From contig NZ_ABCS01000023.1 of NCBI RefSeq assembly GCF_000170895.1, forward strand, positions 1 through 64,000: DNA of 64,000 nt, in the 5' to 3' direction. A program made the position numbers and the translations under genes. This document shows positions 18,322 through 31,291 of the stretch, piece by piece. The first letter of the stretch is position 1. Every line of letters starts with the position of its first letter. A model generated the notes under the pieces. That model was not told the origin of the DNA. It did not search any database and was given only the letters and a program-made list of their open reading frames with translations. The DNA comes from Plesiocystis pacifica SIR-1. Its GTDB lineage: Bacteria; Myxococcota_A; Polyangia; Nannocystales; Nannocystaceae.

Positions 18322-20553
18322 TCAGGGGCAGTTGTCGGAGCCCGCGGTGCGGGTCGTGAACTGCAGTCGGCGGGTGATCGACAGCGACAGCGGCGCTTGC
18401 GTCGGGCGCAGCAGGCTGCGGATCTGACAGCCGCGACGGGCCGGCCCGTAGCAGGTCTGGGGATCGTTGAGATCGTAGGGGAAGGCGTCCCCCTGGCTCT
18501 GCCACGAGCCCGTGTCGATGGGGCGGATCGTGGTCGAGAGGTCGAAGTCACGCAGGAAGGCGCGGACGAGGCGGCCGTCGTCGAGCTCGAAGGGCGCCGC
18601 GAGGCTGACGTTGGGCACCCCCTCGACGTTGGTGAGCAAGGGCGAGTCCTCACGCAGGTCGAGGACGTCGAAGGGGGCGGGACCGCCAGGCTGACCGACT
18701 GCGGGGTATGCGGTCACCACGTAGATGCCTGGATCGATGGGCAGCACGAAGTTGCCCTGGGCGTCGACGCTGGCCTGGAAAAAGTAGGGCCCCGGGGGAT
18801 CGTCCTCTTCGGCGACGCGCAGGCGCTCAGCCGCAAACAGCGCCCCCTCGGCCGAGCAGTTCTGCGTGCCCGCGGCGCAGGCGATGCGTCCGCGCAACAG
18901 CACGCGCGGGAGCAGCTCGAAGGTCGGCAGCGCGTCCATGCCCGCGGTGAACTCGAAGCTCCCCGTGATCGAGCGGAACACCGAGCCGACCGGCTGCGTG
19001 ATCGAGTAGACGTAGGTCCGCGCCTCGGGCTCGAGCTCGTCGCCGATGGTCAGCGCGACGACGCAGGGCTGGCCCTCTTCGCAGGTGTTGACGTCGCGGA
19101 CGTAGCGGCCGTTGGAGCCGTCGGAGAAGGCCGCGGAGGGCATGCACTCGCCGGCCTCCCAGACCTCCGGATCGACGTCGTTGATCCACCGCGTCTCGAA
19201 GCGCACGCGATCGAAGCCGCTGCAGCTCGAGACCATGGGCGGCGGCGCGGGCTCGACGTCCGGGTCGTTGGAGGGCAGGCACTCCGTCGAGCAGCAGGTG
19301 TACTTGCCCAGGCTGGTCTCGAGCAGCTCGACGGGCTCGCCCTCGAGGGCGAACTCGACGGGCTCGGGCCCGGCCCAGTCCGGCAGGCACAGCTTGCCGG
19401 TCATCGGGTGGAGGCGCGAGGCGCCGGGCGTGGCCGGGTCGGGGAACTCTTGCTCGAGGCTGTAGAGGGTCGTGGGCAGCCCGCTCTCGGCGACGGGGTT
19501 GACCCGGACCTGGAGCGCGCGGACCAGGATGTCGTCGCCCGCAGACTCGACGCCCTCGCAGTAGGTGTACATCCACGCGGGCCCGAAGGAGCCGTCCTCC
19601 AGGGTGTCCGTCGAGCCCGCCGAGAGCCCGCTGAGGTCCAGGCCGCAGCGGCCCTGCTCGCCGCAGGCCCAGCCGGGCGAGCAGTCCTCGTTGGCGTCGC
19701 AGGCCGAGCCGGGCCCCCCGAGCACGGTGGAGTCGGCGGCGACGGCCTCGTCGTAGGTGAACTCGACCTCGGCCCCGGCGACGGGCTGGCCGGACACCGT
19801 GCGCACGCCGTCGGAGCTGATCAGGCCTCGCTGGCAGCGCAGCTCGTCGGCGACGACGATGTCCGCGGGCTCGCCCTCCTCGTCGAGGACGGTCGTGCCC
19901 TCGGGCAGGGCCCGGCGGAACAGGGCGTTGTCCGACTCGGCCAGGGGCCCGCCGTCGATGCGGATGACGGGGTGCTCGGTGACTTGGGTGCTGTCGTAGC
20001 TGGCCCAGCGAAACTCGAGCGGGGAGGGCAGCTCGCCCTCGGGCAAGGGCGGGTCGGGGGTCGTCAGGTAGCTCTGGCTGGGCTGGGTCAGCCGGGTCAG
20101 GGCCAGGCGCGAGTCGGAGCCCAGGTCGAGGCTCAGGTCGAGGGGCTCGGTGCAGGTCAGGGCCTCGTCGTCGCAGGTGCCCGCGCAGTCCGCCGTCGAG
20201 CAGTCCTCCACGGCCCGGACCCGCTCGGGGCGGAACGCGTAGTCGTCGATGATCTGCCCGCGCCTTTGCACGCGCAGCTCCGAGCCGCCGAGCTCGCGGG
20301 TGACCTCGGGATCGCAGCCTTGGAGCTCGACGCGGACGTTGTCCTCTTCGATGTCGAAGGCCAAGGCGGCGCGCGGGGGCAGGCCCTCGGGCACGCAGAT
20401 GTTGCCCTGCTCGACGGAGCACAGCGTCCCGATCAGGCAGTCTGCATCGCTGACGCACTCGACCGTGGGGCCGGTGTCGATGGAGTTGCAGCTCGCGCCA
20501 GCGACGAGGCTCAGCGCCAGCGAGACCCCACGCAGCCCGGCCCGCCGGGTCAC
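18322..20553 (-). CDS. Large Cys-rich lipoprotein
   Basis: 743 residues from GTG 20553, which overlaps the stop of the preceding lipoprotein gene by four bases. The signal peptide ends in SLALSLVAGASC, a lipobox. Two short Cys clusters follow the pattern CxxDxDC...C (CVSDADCLIGTLC near residue 25 and CDANEDCSPGWAC near 280), typical of extracellular myxobacterial proteins. Around 600-640 a carboxypeptidase-regulatory-like beta module is suggested by DAQGNFVLPIDPGIYVV. Exposed on the envelope, most likely outer membrane. Function unknown. Belongs with the sigma54 regulator and the other lipoprotein. Confidence 0.85.
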   Translation of the reverse strand: MTRRAGLRGVSLALSLVAGASCNSIDTGPTVECVSDADCLIGTLCSVEQGNICVPEGLPPRAALAFDIEEDNVRVELQGCDPEVTRELGGSELRVQRRGQIIDDYAFRPERVRAVEDCSTADCAGTCDDEALTCTEPLDLSLDLGSDSRLALTRLTQPSQSYLTTPDPPLPEGELPSPLEFRWASYDSTQVTEHPVIRIDGGPLAESDNALFRRALPEGTTVLDEEGEPADIVVADELRCQRGLISSDGVRTVSGQPVAGAEVEFTYDEAVAADSTVLGGPGSACDANEDCSPGWACGEQGRCGLDLSGLSAGSTDTLEDGSFGPAWMYTYCEGVESAGDDILVRALQVRVNPVAESGLPTTLYSLEQEFPDPATPGASRLHPMTGKLCLPDWAGPEPVEFALEGEPVELLETSLGKYTCCSTECLPSNDPDVEPAPPPMVSSCSGFDRVRFETRWINDVDPEVWEAGECMPSAAFSDGSNGRYVRDVNTCEEGQPCVVALTIGDELEPEARTYVYSITQPVGSVFRSITGSFEFTAGMDALPTFELLPRVLLRGRIACAAGTQNCSAEGALFAAERLRVAEEDDPPGPYFFQASVDAQGNFVLPIDPGIYVVTAYPAVGQPGGPAPFDVLDLREDSPLLTNVEGVPNVSLAAPFELDDGRLVRAFLRDFDLSTTIRPIDTGSWQSQGDAFPYDLNDPQTCYGPARRGCQIRSLLRPTQAPLSLSITRRLQFTTRTAGSDNCP

Positions 20554-21421
20554 GGGTTCTCCTCGACGTCGACGCAGTTGCAGCCCTCCTCGCCGACCTC
20601 GAGGCAGCTGAACACGTAGGTCTCGAGGTCGTAGGTCGCGCCAGCGGCGATGTCGGGGACGCCCTCGAGCTTGATGGCCAGGGTCTCGAAGCCGCCGCTC
20701 TCGTCGCCCGTGTCGCCGGTGACGATGGTCGGCTCGGTCTGGAACCAGTCGCGGTCGGTGACCAGCAAGGTCAGGGTGTGCACGCCCGGGGTCAGCTCCG
20801 TGCCCGAGCCGTTGCACAGGTCAAAGCTGCTGCCGTCGACGTCGCTGAGCTGGATGGCGCGCTGAAAGGGCGTGGGCCGGCGGATGACCTGGGTCTCGTA
20901 GGGCGAGAAGAACAGCGGGACGGGCGAGCGCGGGTCGAGGTAGCTGCGGTAGGCGACGTAGTCGAAGGCCGAGTCCCCCGTGGTCGGGCTCCAGTCGAGG
21001 AGCAAGGCGGCGTAGAGCGAGTCCCGGGCCATGCCCTCGTCCTGGTCCGCGTCCTCGGCGTAGAGGGTCACGGGGTTGAGGCGGTTGTCGTCGATCTGGT
21101 TCTCGCCGCAGATGCAAAACTGGTACTCGGGCTCGCGGGGGTCGAGGTAGACCGGCAGCCCCGTCTCGCGGGGCATGGGGCACTCGAGATCGGCGTTGCA
21201 GGCCTCGGCCGCGGCCTCGTCGAGGGGGATGGACTCGACGATGCGCACGCCGTGCTCGTTTTGGCCGCCGACGCGCACGTCGATGAAGGTGTCGGGGACG
21301 ATGCAGCCCGCGCCCAGCCCGACGAGGGCGCCCAGGCCGACCTGCGCGCCCAGACGGGCCAGGCCCAGGCGAGGTTCCCTCGGCGGGGACGAGGGCGCGG
21401 TCGGGGCAGGGCGGGCGCGGC

Positions 21422-21425
<4 letters not shown>
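20550..21425 (-). CDS. Lipoprotein, partner of the larger Cys-rich lipoprotein
   Basis: 291 residues. The ATG at 21425 overlaps the stop of the sigma54 regulator gene (ATGA) and the stop overlaps the GTG of the next gene (GTGA). After a basic Pro/Arg N-terminus a hydrophobic run ends in LVGLGAGC, a lipobox near residue 42. The mature part has paired cysteines (ECPMPRE, FCICGEN, CNCVD) and an acidic, beta-rich sequence that resembles an extracellular binding domain, but no family was recognised. The tight overlaps show that regulator and lipoproteins are made from one message. Confidence 0.85.
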
Positions 21426-23293
<1,868 letters not shown>

Positions 23294-23325
23294 GAAGTCT
23301 GGCCGGTTCCGGTCGGGGGAGCGGT

Positions 23326-24585
23326 CTAGAATTGGATCCTGAGCCCGAGGCCGCCGCCGGCGGGGAGGCCGGAGGGCCCGGAGAAGAACACGGGGCTCGG
23401 TCGCAGACGCATTTTAGCACTGGCTTCGCTCGATCCGCCCCCGGCTCCAGCAGGGCCTCCAGGACCGGCGGAGGGGCTGTCGTCGCCCGCGGTGGGCGAG
23501 GTCAGCTCGTTGCGCGGGACCTCGTCGATGCGGACGACCTCGAAGCGCTCGAACAGCACCTGGGACAGGGCGACGTCGAGGACGACCAGGCTGAGGAAGG
23601 CGATGCCCATGGCCTGCTCGACGTCGCGGATGGTCTCGATCTCGCGCTCGACCTGGGCGACCTGCGCGTCCGAGAGCTCGTCGTCGACGGTGCAAATCAA
23701 CGAGCCAGGCTGGAATCCCGCCGTGCGTTGGCAGCCGTACGCGGTGTTGCGGGTGAGGATGAGCGCCAGCCCGGCCCCGCCGGTGACGGCCTCGAGGCCC
23801 ACGAACAGGCCGCCGAGCCACATCCGACCGCCGGTGAAGTGACCGACGCCGAAGGGGATGAGGGCCAGGCCGCGGTTGCGCTGGATGACCTGGGTGCGCT
23901 CGACGAGCTGGCTGTCGTAGGCCTCTTGCAGCGTCGCGTGATCGCCGATCAGCGAGCGGTGGTCGGCGTCGAGCTCGCCCAGATCGGCCTCGCAGGTGAG
24001 CAGCTGGCCCTGACAGGCCGAGGCCGCCTGGGAGTCGCGCTCGGCCCTGGTCACGCCGGCGAGGTCGTAGAACAGCCGGCCGTGGATGCCGCTGGGCGGG
24101 GTCCAGGTGCTCTGCTGGTCGAGGATGCGCTCGATGTAGCCGCGCGCGAGGGCCTCGCGCTCGTTGCCGTCGAGGCCGGGGTCGTAGAGCGTGGCCTCGG
24201 CGAGGTAGCGCAGGGCCTGCTCGCGCAGGAAGGGATCGACGATGCGCTCGGCGTCGCGGACGTAGGGCTCGAGGAGGTCGCGGACCTGCGTCCACTGTCC
24301 CGCGCGCCAGGCCTCGATGGCCGCCTCGACCGTGGCCTGGGCCTCCTCCTTGGACAGCGGGGGCTGCTGGTCGTCCGCGGTCGCCGCGGCTTCGGGGTCT
24401 TCGGAGGATCCCTCGGGGCCGACCGCGGACGCCGCAGCACCGGGCGCGTCGTCACCCGCGGGCGCCGCGTGGGCGGGCGTGGCCGCGCCGAGGAAGCAGG
24501 CCAAGGCCGTCGCGCAAGGGAGCGCAGCAACCGCGATGGCAGTCCGGGAGGCTCGGCGCCTCGCGATGAGTTCGGGACGATGCAT
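23326..24585 (-). CDS. Exported TPR-like membrane protein
   Basis: 419 residues. The Sec signal peptide is clear ([16 protein letters not shown], cleavage near 40). After an Ala/Glu/Pro linker, residues 75-160 are helical with TPR-like spacing ([21 protein letters not shown]). Two hydrophobic segments follow about 245-275 and 325-350 ([16 protein letters not shown]), and the Gly-rich C-terminus ends in [10 protein letters not shown]. Members of this loose class often sit next to FHA-sigma54 regulators and kinases in myxobacteria. First gene of the minus-strand block, 32 bases before the activator. The ATG lies 5 bases after a -10-like TACCCT. Function unknown. Confidence 0.8.
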   Translation of the reverse strand: MHRPELIARRRASRTAIAVAALPCATALACFLGAATPAHAAPAGDDAPGAAASAVGPEGSSEDPEAAATADDQQPPLSKEEAQATVEAAIEAWRAGQWTQVRDLLEPYVRDAERIVDPFLREQALRYLAEATLYDPGLDGNEREALARGYIERILDQQSTWTPPSGIHGRLFYDLAGVTRAERDSQAASACQGQLLTCEADLGELDADHRSLIGDHATLQEAYDSQLVERTQVIQRNRGLALIPFGVGHFTGGRMWLGGLFVGLEAVTGGAGLALILTRNTAYGCQRTAGFQPGSLICTVDDELSDAQVAQVEREIETIRDVEQAMGIAFLSLVVLDVALSQVLFERFEVVRIDEVPRNELTSPTAGDDSPSAGPGGPAGAGGGSSEASAKMRLRPSPVFFSGPSGLPAGGGLGLRIQF

Positions 24586-24590
24586 CCGCG

Positions 24591-24596
24591 AGGGTA
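24591..24596 (-). promoter_or_regulatory. -10-like TACCCT adjoining the start of the exported TPR-like gene
   Basis: On the minus strand TACCCT ends 5 bases before the ATG at 24585, consistent with leaderless transcription of the first gene of the block. No consensus -35 is visible; the upstream 24611-24620 is AT-rich. Confidence 0.4.
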
Positions 24597-24765
24597 GGAC
24601 GCGGAGCGTACCGAAAATTTCCGACTCCGACAGCCCAAGGGGCGGGGCCGAGCGCTGGACGGGCTTTGGGGGAGCGAGCAGGCAGCTGCGCGGGGGCGCG
24701 CTCGCGCCTGCCTGGATGTGCGCCCCTGAAACGCCAGCGTCACGGGGGCGCGCGCAAACCGCTAC

Positions 24766-26607
24766 CTACTCGATGGGCTCCAGCGATACGAGCACCTTGT
24801 TGCGCCCCGGGTAGAGCTGAAACTCCCGGGACAGCTCGCGGTAGTGCTTGGCCTTGAACACCAGGGTGACGTTCATCTCGGTCTGGTCCTTGGGGAAGGG
24901 GAGGGCCGGGAACTGGCTGGCGACCTCGTCGCGCTCGTTGCAGCCGGAGGTGCACGTGACCCCGAGCTCGTCGAGGGGGATGGCGCCGGCTTGGAAGTCG
25001 AGGGTCGCAGGCTTGGTGCGGGCGCGCAGGAGCAGCTTGCCCTCCTTTTGGCACGGCTCGGCGTCGAGGTAGAGCCCGCCTTCGTAGCTCGTGCCCTTCA
25101 GCTCCACCTTCGTGCGCTTGTCGAGGTTGAGCACGATCTCGCCCGAGGAGGGCAGGCTCTTGGTCACGCCGCCGACGTCGAGGCTGTAGTCCCCGCCCGC
25201 GAGGACGGCCGCCGGCAGCCCGTCGATGCGGACCGTGCACGAAAAGGGGGTGCTGGTCGACGGGCGCCAGGGCTGCACGCGGTTGGGGATGTTCGGCGCC
25301 GAGCCGCCGGTGTCGGTCTCGGTCTCCCCGGTCTCGCCGGTGTCCGTGCCGGTCTCGCCCTCGGCCACGGGCGGCGCCTTGCTGGGCGTCTTCGTGGGGA
25401 TGACGTGGTCGAAGGCGCCGTTGGTCGCCGGATCTTCGCTGTCGAGCTCGCCGGGGGTCGGCGGCTCGGGGCGCAGCAGCATCACGCCCGCGGCGACGAT
25501 GCCCACGAAGGCCAGCAGCCCCGCGGCGCCCGTGGCCTGGCGCATGCGTTGGCCGCGGACGCGCACGCGATCGAGCATGGCCGCCGCGCGGGTGTCGTCG
25601 GGGTTGATCTCGAGCACGCGCCCGAGCAGCTTGAGCGCCCGGGCCCCGTTGCCGTCGCGCATCGCCTGGGCGGCCTTGCGCGTGAGCGCCCGACAGACCC
25701 GATCGTCGAGGCCCGGGACGTAGGCCGCCGGTCCGTCGAAGTACTTGGCCAGCTCGGCGACCGAGGCCTCCACGTCGATGTTGGCGAGGTAGTACTCGAG
25801 GTCCTTGGCCAGCGCGGCGGCGGTCTGATAGCGGTCCGCGGGCGAGCGCGCGAGGGCCTTGGCGATGATCCCCTCGAGCTCGCCGTCGACCCGGGGATCG
25901 ACGAGGCCGGGGGCCTTGTAGTCGCCCTCGAGGATGCGGTTGAGGACCTGGGCGGGGTTGCGCCCGGCGAAGGGCAGCTCGCCGGTGGACAGCTGGTAGA
26001 GCATCACCCCGAGGGCGAAGATGTCGATGCGCTTGTCGACGGGCTTGCCGCTGATCAGCTCCGGGGCCATGTAGGCCGGGCTCCCGAGCAGCTGCCCCGT
26101 CGTCGTCAGCCGCTGCGTGTCGAGGATCTGCGCGATGCCGAAGTCCATCAGCTTCAGGCAGCCGTCGGTCCGGATCATCACGTTCTCGGGCTTGATGTCG
26201 CGGTGGACGATGCCCAGGGAGTGGGCGTGGTCCAGGGGCAGGCACAGCCGGTGGGTGATCATCGCGGCGATCACCGGCCGGCTCTCGTGCGCCGCGTCGA
26301 TCCAGTCCCGGAGCGTCTCGCCGTGGATGAACTCGCAGACGATGTAGCTCTCTTTGGTGGACGTCGGGTCCGAGCTGTCGAAGATCTCGACGATGTTGTC
26401 GTGGTGCAGCTTGGCGACGGTCTTGGCCTCGCGCTGGAGCCGGCGCCTCGACTCCTCGCGGTCCGCGAGGTGGGCGTGAAGGACCTTCACCGCGACCTCG
26501 CGATCCAACACGGTGTCGCGCCCGCGATAGACCACGGCCATGCCGCCATGCCCGACTTCTTCGAGCATGTCGTACTTGTCCAGTTTTTGCCCAGCGAGGC
26601 TCGGCAT
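24766..26607 (-). CDS. Ser/Thr protein kinase with TM helix
   Basis: 613 residues from ATG 26607, which begins MPSLAGQKLDKYDML a few residues before the glycine loop GHGGMAVV; a longer frame to a TTG at 26709 adds an unrelated N-terminus. Kinase domain about 9-275: HRDIKPEN with Asp137, DFGIAQI, GSPAYMAPE. A helical region follows with a TPR-like tail (ALKLLGRVLEINPDD), then one TM helix (GAAGLLAFVGIVAAGVMLL, about 365), an acidic Thr/Glu/Gly linker (GETGTDTGETGETETD) and a beta-rich exterior domain with a few Cys (CTSGCNE). The exterior domain may sense ligands. Divergent from the acyl-CoA ligase gene. Confidence 0.93.
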   Translation of the reverse strand: MPSLAGQKLDKYDMLEEVGHGGMAVVYRGRDTVLDREVAVKVLHAHLADREESRRRLQREAKTVAKLHHDNIVEIFDSSDPTSTKESYIVCEFIHGETLRDWIDAAHESRPVIAAMITHRLCLPLDHAHSLGIVHRDIKPENVMIRTDGCLKLMDFGIAQILDTQRLTTTGQLLGSPAYMAPELISGKPVDKRIDIFALGVMLYQLSTGELPFAGRNPAQVLNRILEGDYKAPGLVDPRVDGELEGIIAKALARSPADRYQTAAALAKDLEYYLANIDVEASVAELAKYFDGPAAYVPGLDDRVCRALTRKAAQAMRDGNGARALKLLGRVLEINPDDTRAAAMLDRVRVRGQRMRQATGAAGLLAFVGIVAAGVMLLRPEPPTPGELDSEDPATNGAFDHVIPTKTPSKAPPVAEGETGTDTGETGETETDTGGSAPNIPNRVQPWRPSTSTPFSCTVRIDGLPAAVLAGGDYSLDVGGVTKSLPSSGEIVLNLDKRTKVELKGTSYEGGLYLDAEPCQKEGKLLLRARTKPATLDFQAGAIPLDELGVTCTSGCNERDEVASQFPALPFPKDQTEMNVTLVFKAKHYRELSREFQLYPGRNKVLVSLEPIE

Positions 26608-26879
26608 GGGTCGGAAACGCGGAGCCTCGGCCGTTTCTCGGCTCGCAGGCCCAGCGATGGTCGGCTGAAAAGGAGCCGACGTCCACCACTCATGGGACAA
26701 AACGCGCAACTACTTGCACGTTGGCCGTGAACGCGGCTGCGTGTGCGTGTGCGGCGGAGGACACGGGCTCGGGGGGAGGTCTTGACGAGGCGGGGCGCGA
26801 GGGGATCCCGATCGTCGCTGCTGAGGCGAGCAGTGGGGGAGGGCGGAGTTGGCGCAGTTTCGCTGCGGGCGCAGACGGC

Positions 26880-26885
26880 TATGCT
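26880..26885 (+). promoter_or_regulatory. -10-like TATGCT adjoining the acyl-CoA ligase start
   Basis: TATGCT ends 8 bases before the GTG at 26894, consistent with a leaderless or near-leaderless transcript. The rest of the 26608-26879 spacer holds an imperfect hairpin around 26660-26681 and nothing else I can name. Confidence 0.4.
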
Positions 26886-26893
26886 CGGGCGCG

Positions 26894-28813
<1,920 letters not shown>

Positions 28814-28952
28814 GACCGGGGGCCACCGGGATCGTCCGAGACAGGGGTCGCTGGAGTGAAGGCCTCCGGACACGCCACCAACCAACGCGCCCGAGGGGGC
28901 GCGGGCAAGGGGAGAGGGGCGTGCGCGCCCCTCTAAAAAATGTAGAAGTCCC

Positions 28953-28991
28953 AACGAAGAAAGAGGCTCCAAAGGAGCCTCTTTCTTCGTT
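28953..28991. terminator. Perfect 18-bp hairpin abutting tRNA-Val
   Basis: 28953-28970 is perfectly complementary to 28974-28991 with an AAA loop. On the minus strand it starts at the tRNA-Val discriminator base, and a T6 run (28933-28940 region) follows after about 12 bases, so it probably terminates or protects the tRNA transcript. It may also stop readthrough from the acyl-CoA ligase on the plus strand. Confidence 0.65.
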
Positions 28992-29062
28992 AGGACTGGG
29001 CGGCTTTGAACCGCCGACCTCTACCGTGTCAAGGTAGCGCTCTACCCCTGAGCTACAGTCCT
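28991..29062 (-). tRNA. tRNA-Val (anticodon GAC)
   Basis: Full cloverleaf on the minus strand: 7-bp acceptor AGGACTG/CAGTCCT, D-arm GCTC/GAGC, anticodon arm CTACC-TTGACAC-GGTAG giving anticodon GAC (codon GUC), and T-arm GGCGG-TTCAAAG-CCGCC. The discriminator is A at 28991. CCA is not encoded. Confidence 0.95.
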
Positions 29063-29094
29063 GTGTGGGGTGACGCGTTCGCGTCGGGGACGGG

Positions 29095-29123
29095 TAGGTA
29101 TCGCGCCTTTGGCCCCGGGTCAA
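29095..29123 (-). promoter_or_regulatory. Promoter of tRNA-Val
   Basis: On the minus strand TTGACC (29118-29123), a 17-base spacer and TACCTA (29095-29100), 32 bases before the tRNA. Confidence 0.6.
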
Positions 29124-29212
29124 GGGGTTTGGTGGCGGCGCTGTCTGGTGATTCGTGAGCCGGCTCGCGGATGGAGGCGAGCTGCGCGGCTTCGAAAATT
29201 CACGAGCCACGT

Positions 29213-29241
29213 TTGACAGCCCAAAGCCCCCCTGCCACGCT
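29213..29241 (+). promoter_or_regulatory. Putative thrS promoter
   Basis: Perfect -35 TTGACA (29213-29218), 17-base spacer, weak -10 CACGCT (29236-29241). Transcription would start near 29248, almost at the ATG (29252) of the Thr-rich leader frame. Confidence 0.4.
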
Positions 29242-29251
29242 GGTTTCGAGG

Positions 29252-29374
29252 ATGTCCCGCGAAGCCAGCGCAAGCGTCTGTTTCGTGCCCCAGGACCCCG
29301 CGCGGGTCTCGGGCGCCGATGCGACGTGCGCGGGACGCTCGACCTTCTCGACTACGACTACGACTGAGCAGTGA
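29252..29374 (+). CDS. Possible threonine-rich leader peptide of thrS
   Basis: A 40-codon frame starts at ATG 29252 and ends TGA 29372-29374. Its last residues read STFSTTTTTEQ: one ACC, then five consecutive Thr codons (ACT ACG ACT ACG ACT, 29351-29365), three of them the ACT codon that should be uncommon in such GC-rich DNA. The frame ends 112 bases before thrS. Downstream, GCCCCGG (29381-29387) can pair with CCGGGGC (29429-29435), and a GCGCC/GGCGC hairpin (29451-29465) sits before the thrS ribosome site. This layout resembles a Thr attenuator. It may be coincidence: the run is an ACTACG repeat. The rest of 29063-29486 shows nothing else. Confidence 0.35.
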   Translation: MSREASASVCFVPQDPARVSGADATCAGRSTFSTTTTTEQ

Positions 29375-29486
29375 TTCGCTGCCCCGGTCTGGTCGATGCG
29401 ATCGCAGTGGTCGTCTGGACTTCACAACCCGGGGCGGAGCGACGACACTCGCGCCTCGCGGGCGCGACCCCCTTTGGAGACCCGAC

Positions 29487-31259
29487 ATGGCCTCGGAGCA
29501 CGACCAAGAAATCAAGCACATGATCGACCCCTCGGTCCCGGAGCTGTCCAAGCTCGAGACCCTGCGACACAGCGCCGCCCACGTGATGGCCGACGCGATC
29601 AAGCAGCTGTGGCCCGACGCCAAGCTGGCCTTCGGGCCCCACACCGAGGACGGCTTTTACTACGACATCCAGATGGACCACCGCCTCTCGCCGGACGACT
29701 TCCCGGCGATCGAGGACAAGATGAAGGCCATCGCCAAGGCCCGGCACCCCTTCGAGCGCGAGGAGGTCAGCCGGGACGCCGCCAGGGCGCTGTTCGAGGC
29801 GGCGGGCGAGGACTTCAAGGTCGAGACCATCGCCTCGATCCCCGAGGACGCGACGCTGACCCTGTACCGCTCCGGTGACTTCGTCGACCTGTGCCGGGGC
29901 CCGCACGTCAAGGAGACCGGGGCCGTCCGGGCCTTCAAGCTGCTGCGCGTGGCCGGGGCCTACTGGCGCGGCAACGAGAAGGGGCCGATGCTCCAGCGCC
30001 TCTACGGCACGGCCTTCGCCGACAAAAAGCAGCTCAAAAAGCACCTCGCGGCCCTCGAGGAGGCCAAGAAGCGGGACCACCGGAAGCTCGGCGTCGAGCT
30101 GGGCCTGTTCCACTTCGACCCCATCGCGCCGGCGAGCCCCTTCTTCACCGAGCGCGGGGCGACCATCTACAACTTGCTGCAGGAGTACGTCCGCAAGCTC
30201 TACCGCAAGTACGACTACGGCGAGGTCATCACCCCGCAGATCTTCGACATGGAGCTGTTCCGCACGAGCGGACACTACGATCACTACAAGGACAACATGT
30301 TCTCGTCGGAGATCGACAACCGCGAGTTCGGGGTCAAGCCGATGAACTGCCCGGGCCACTGCGTGCTCTATCGTCAGACCCGCAAGAGCTACCGCGAGCT
30401 GCCGATCCGCATGGCGGACTTTGGTCGCCTGCACCGCTACGAGCGCGCGGGCGTGACCCACGGCCTGACCCGCGTGCGGACCTTTTGCCAGGACGACGCC
30501 CACGTGTTTTGCCGCCTCGATCAGCTCGAGCAGGAGATCGAGTCGGTGACCTCGATGATCCTCGAGACCTACGAGGCCTTCGGCTTCGAGGACGTGGAGA
30601 TTGAGATCTCCACGCGCCCGGACAGCTACCTCGGCGAGCTCGAGACCTGGGATCGGGCCGAGAAGGCGCTCGCCGACGTGCTCACCCGCCAGGGCATCAA
30701 CTACGCCATCAACGAGGGCGACGGGGCCTTCTATGGGCCCAAGATCGACTTTGGGGTCCGCGACGCCCTGCGCCGTCCGTGGCAGCTCGGCACCTGCCAG
30801 CTCGACTTCCAGCTGCCCGAGCGCTTCAAGCTCGAGTACGTGTCGGCCGACGACGCCCGGGCGCGCCCGGTGATGATCCACCGGGCCATGCTCGGCAGCC
30901 TCGAGCGCTTCTTCGGCGTCTACCTCGAGCACACCGCGGGCAAGTTCCCGACCTGGCTCGCGCCCGTGCAGATCGCCATCTTGCCGATCACCGACGCCCA
31001 CGCCGAGTGGGCCCGCAAGGTCGAGGCGGCGTGCAAGGCCGCCGGCCTGCGCGTGACCACGGACGACCGCAGCGAGAAGCTCGGCCTCAAGATCCGCGAG
31101 GCGACGCTGCTGCGCGTGCCCTACATGCTGGTGCTCGGCGACAAGGAGGTCGAGGCCCAGGGCGTGGCGCCGCGGACCCGCGACGGCAAGACCGGCGCGC
31201 TCGAGTCCCTCGAGGACTTCGTGGCCCGGATCGCCGTCGAGGGATCGGTCCCCGGCTGA
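29487..31259 (+). CDS. thrS: Threonine-tRNA ligase, without TGS domain
   Basis: 590 residues from ATG 29487, with GGAGA at 29476-29480. It attaches threonine to tRNA-Thr. The N2 editing domain is present (RHSAAHVMADA and DLCRGPH), followed by the class II catalytic core with zinc ligands in MNCPGHC, DDAHVF and VMIHRA, and the anticodon-binding domain (TWLAPVQIAIL...VPYMLVLGDKE). The roughly 60-residue N-terminal TGS domain of E. coli ThrRS is missing: only about 28 residues precede the editing motif. Upstream in-frame codons are in the leader and do not encode a TGS fold. First gene of the thrS-infC-rpmI-rplT-pheST-ihfA series. Confidence 0.97.
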   Translation: MASEHDQEIKHMIDPSVPELSKLETLRHSAAHVMADAIKQLWPDAKLAFGPHTEDGFYYDIQMDHRLSPDDFPAIEDKMKAIAKARHPFEREEVSRDAARALFEAAGEDFKVETIASIPEDATLTLYRSGDFVDLCRGPHVKETGAVRAFKLLRVAGAYWRGNEKGPMLQRLYGTAFADKKQLKKHLAALEEAKKRDHRKLGVELGLFHFDPIAPASPFFTERGATIYNLLQEYVRKLYRKYDYGEVITPQIFDMELFRTSGHYDHYKDNMFSSEIDNREFGVKPMNCPGHCVLYRQTRKSYRELPIRMADFGRLHRYERAGVTHGLTRVRTFCQDDAHVFCRLDQLEQEIESVTSMILETYEAFGFEDVEIEISTRPDSYLGELETWDRAEKALADVLTRQGINYAINEGDGAFYGPKIDFGVRDALRRPWQLGTCQLDFQLPERFKLEYVSADDARARPVMIHRAMLGSLERFFGVYLEHTAGKFPTWLAPVQIAILPITDAHAEWARKVEAACKAAGLRVTTDDRSEKLGLKIREATLLRVPYMLVLGDKEVEAQGVAPRTRDGKTGALESLEDFVARIAVEGSVPG

Positions 31260-31291
31260 GCAGCCCGCGGAAACCCCGGGAGACCCGTCGA

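Noticed and set aside
28953-28991. 18-bp inverted repeat as an insertion-sequence end
   Set aside because: There is no second copy, target duplication or transposase; it is one hairpin with a 3-base loop.
29155-29367. Another frame ahead of thrS ending in LDLLDYDYD
   Set aside because: It overlaps the Thr-run frame and offers no link to threonine; the same repeat DNA read out of phase.
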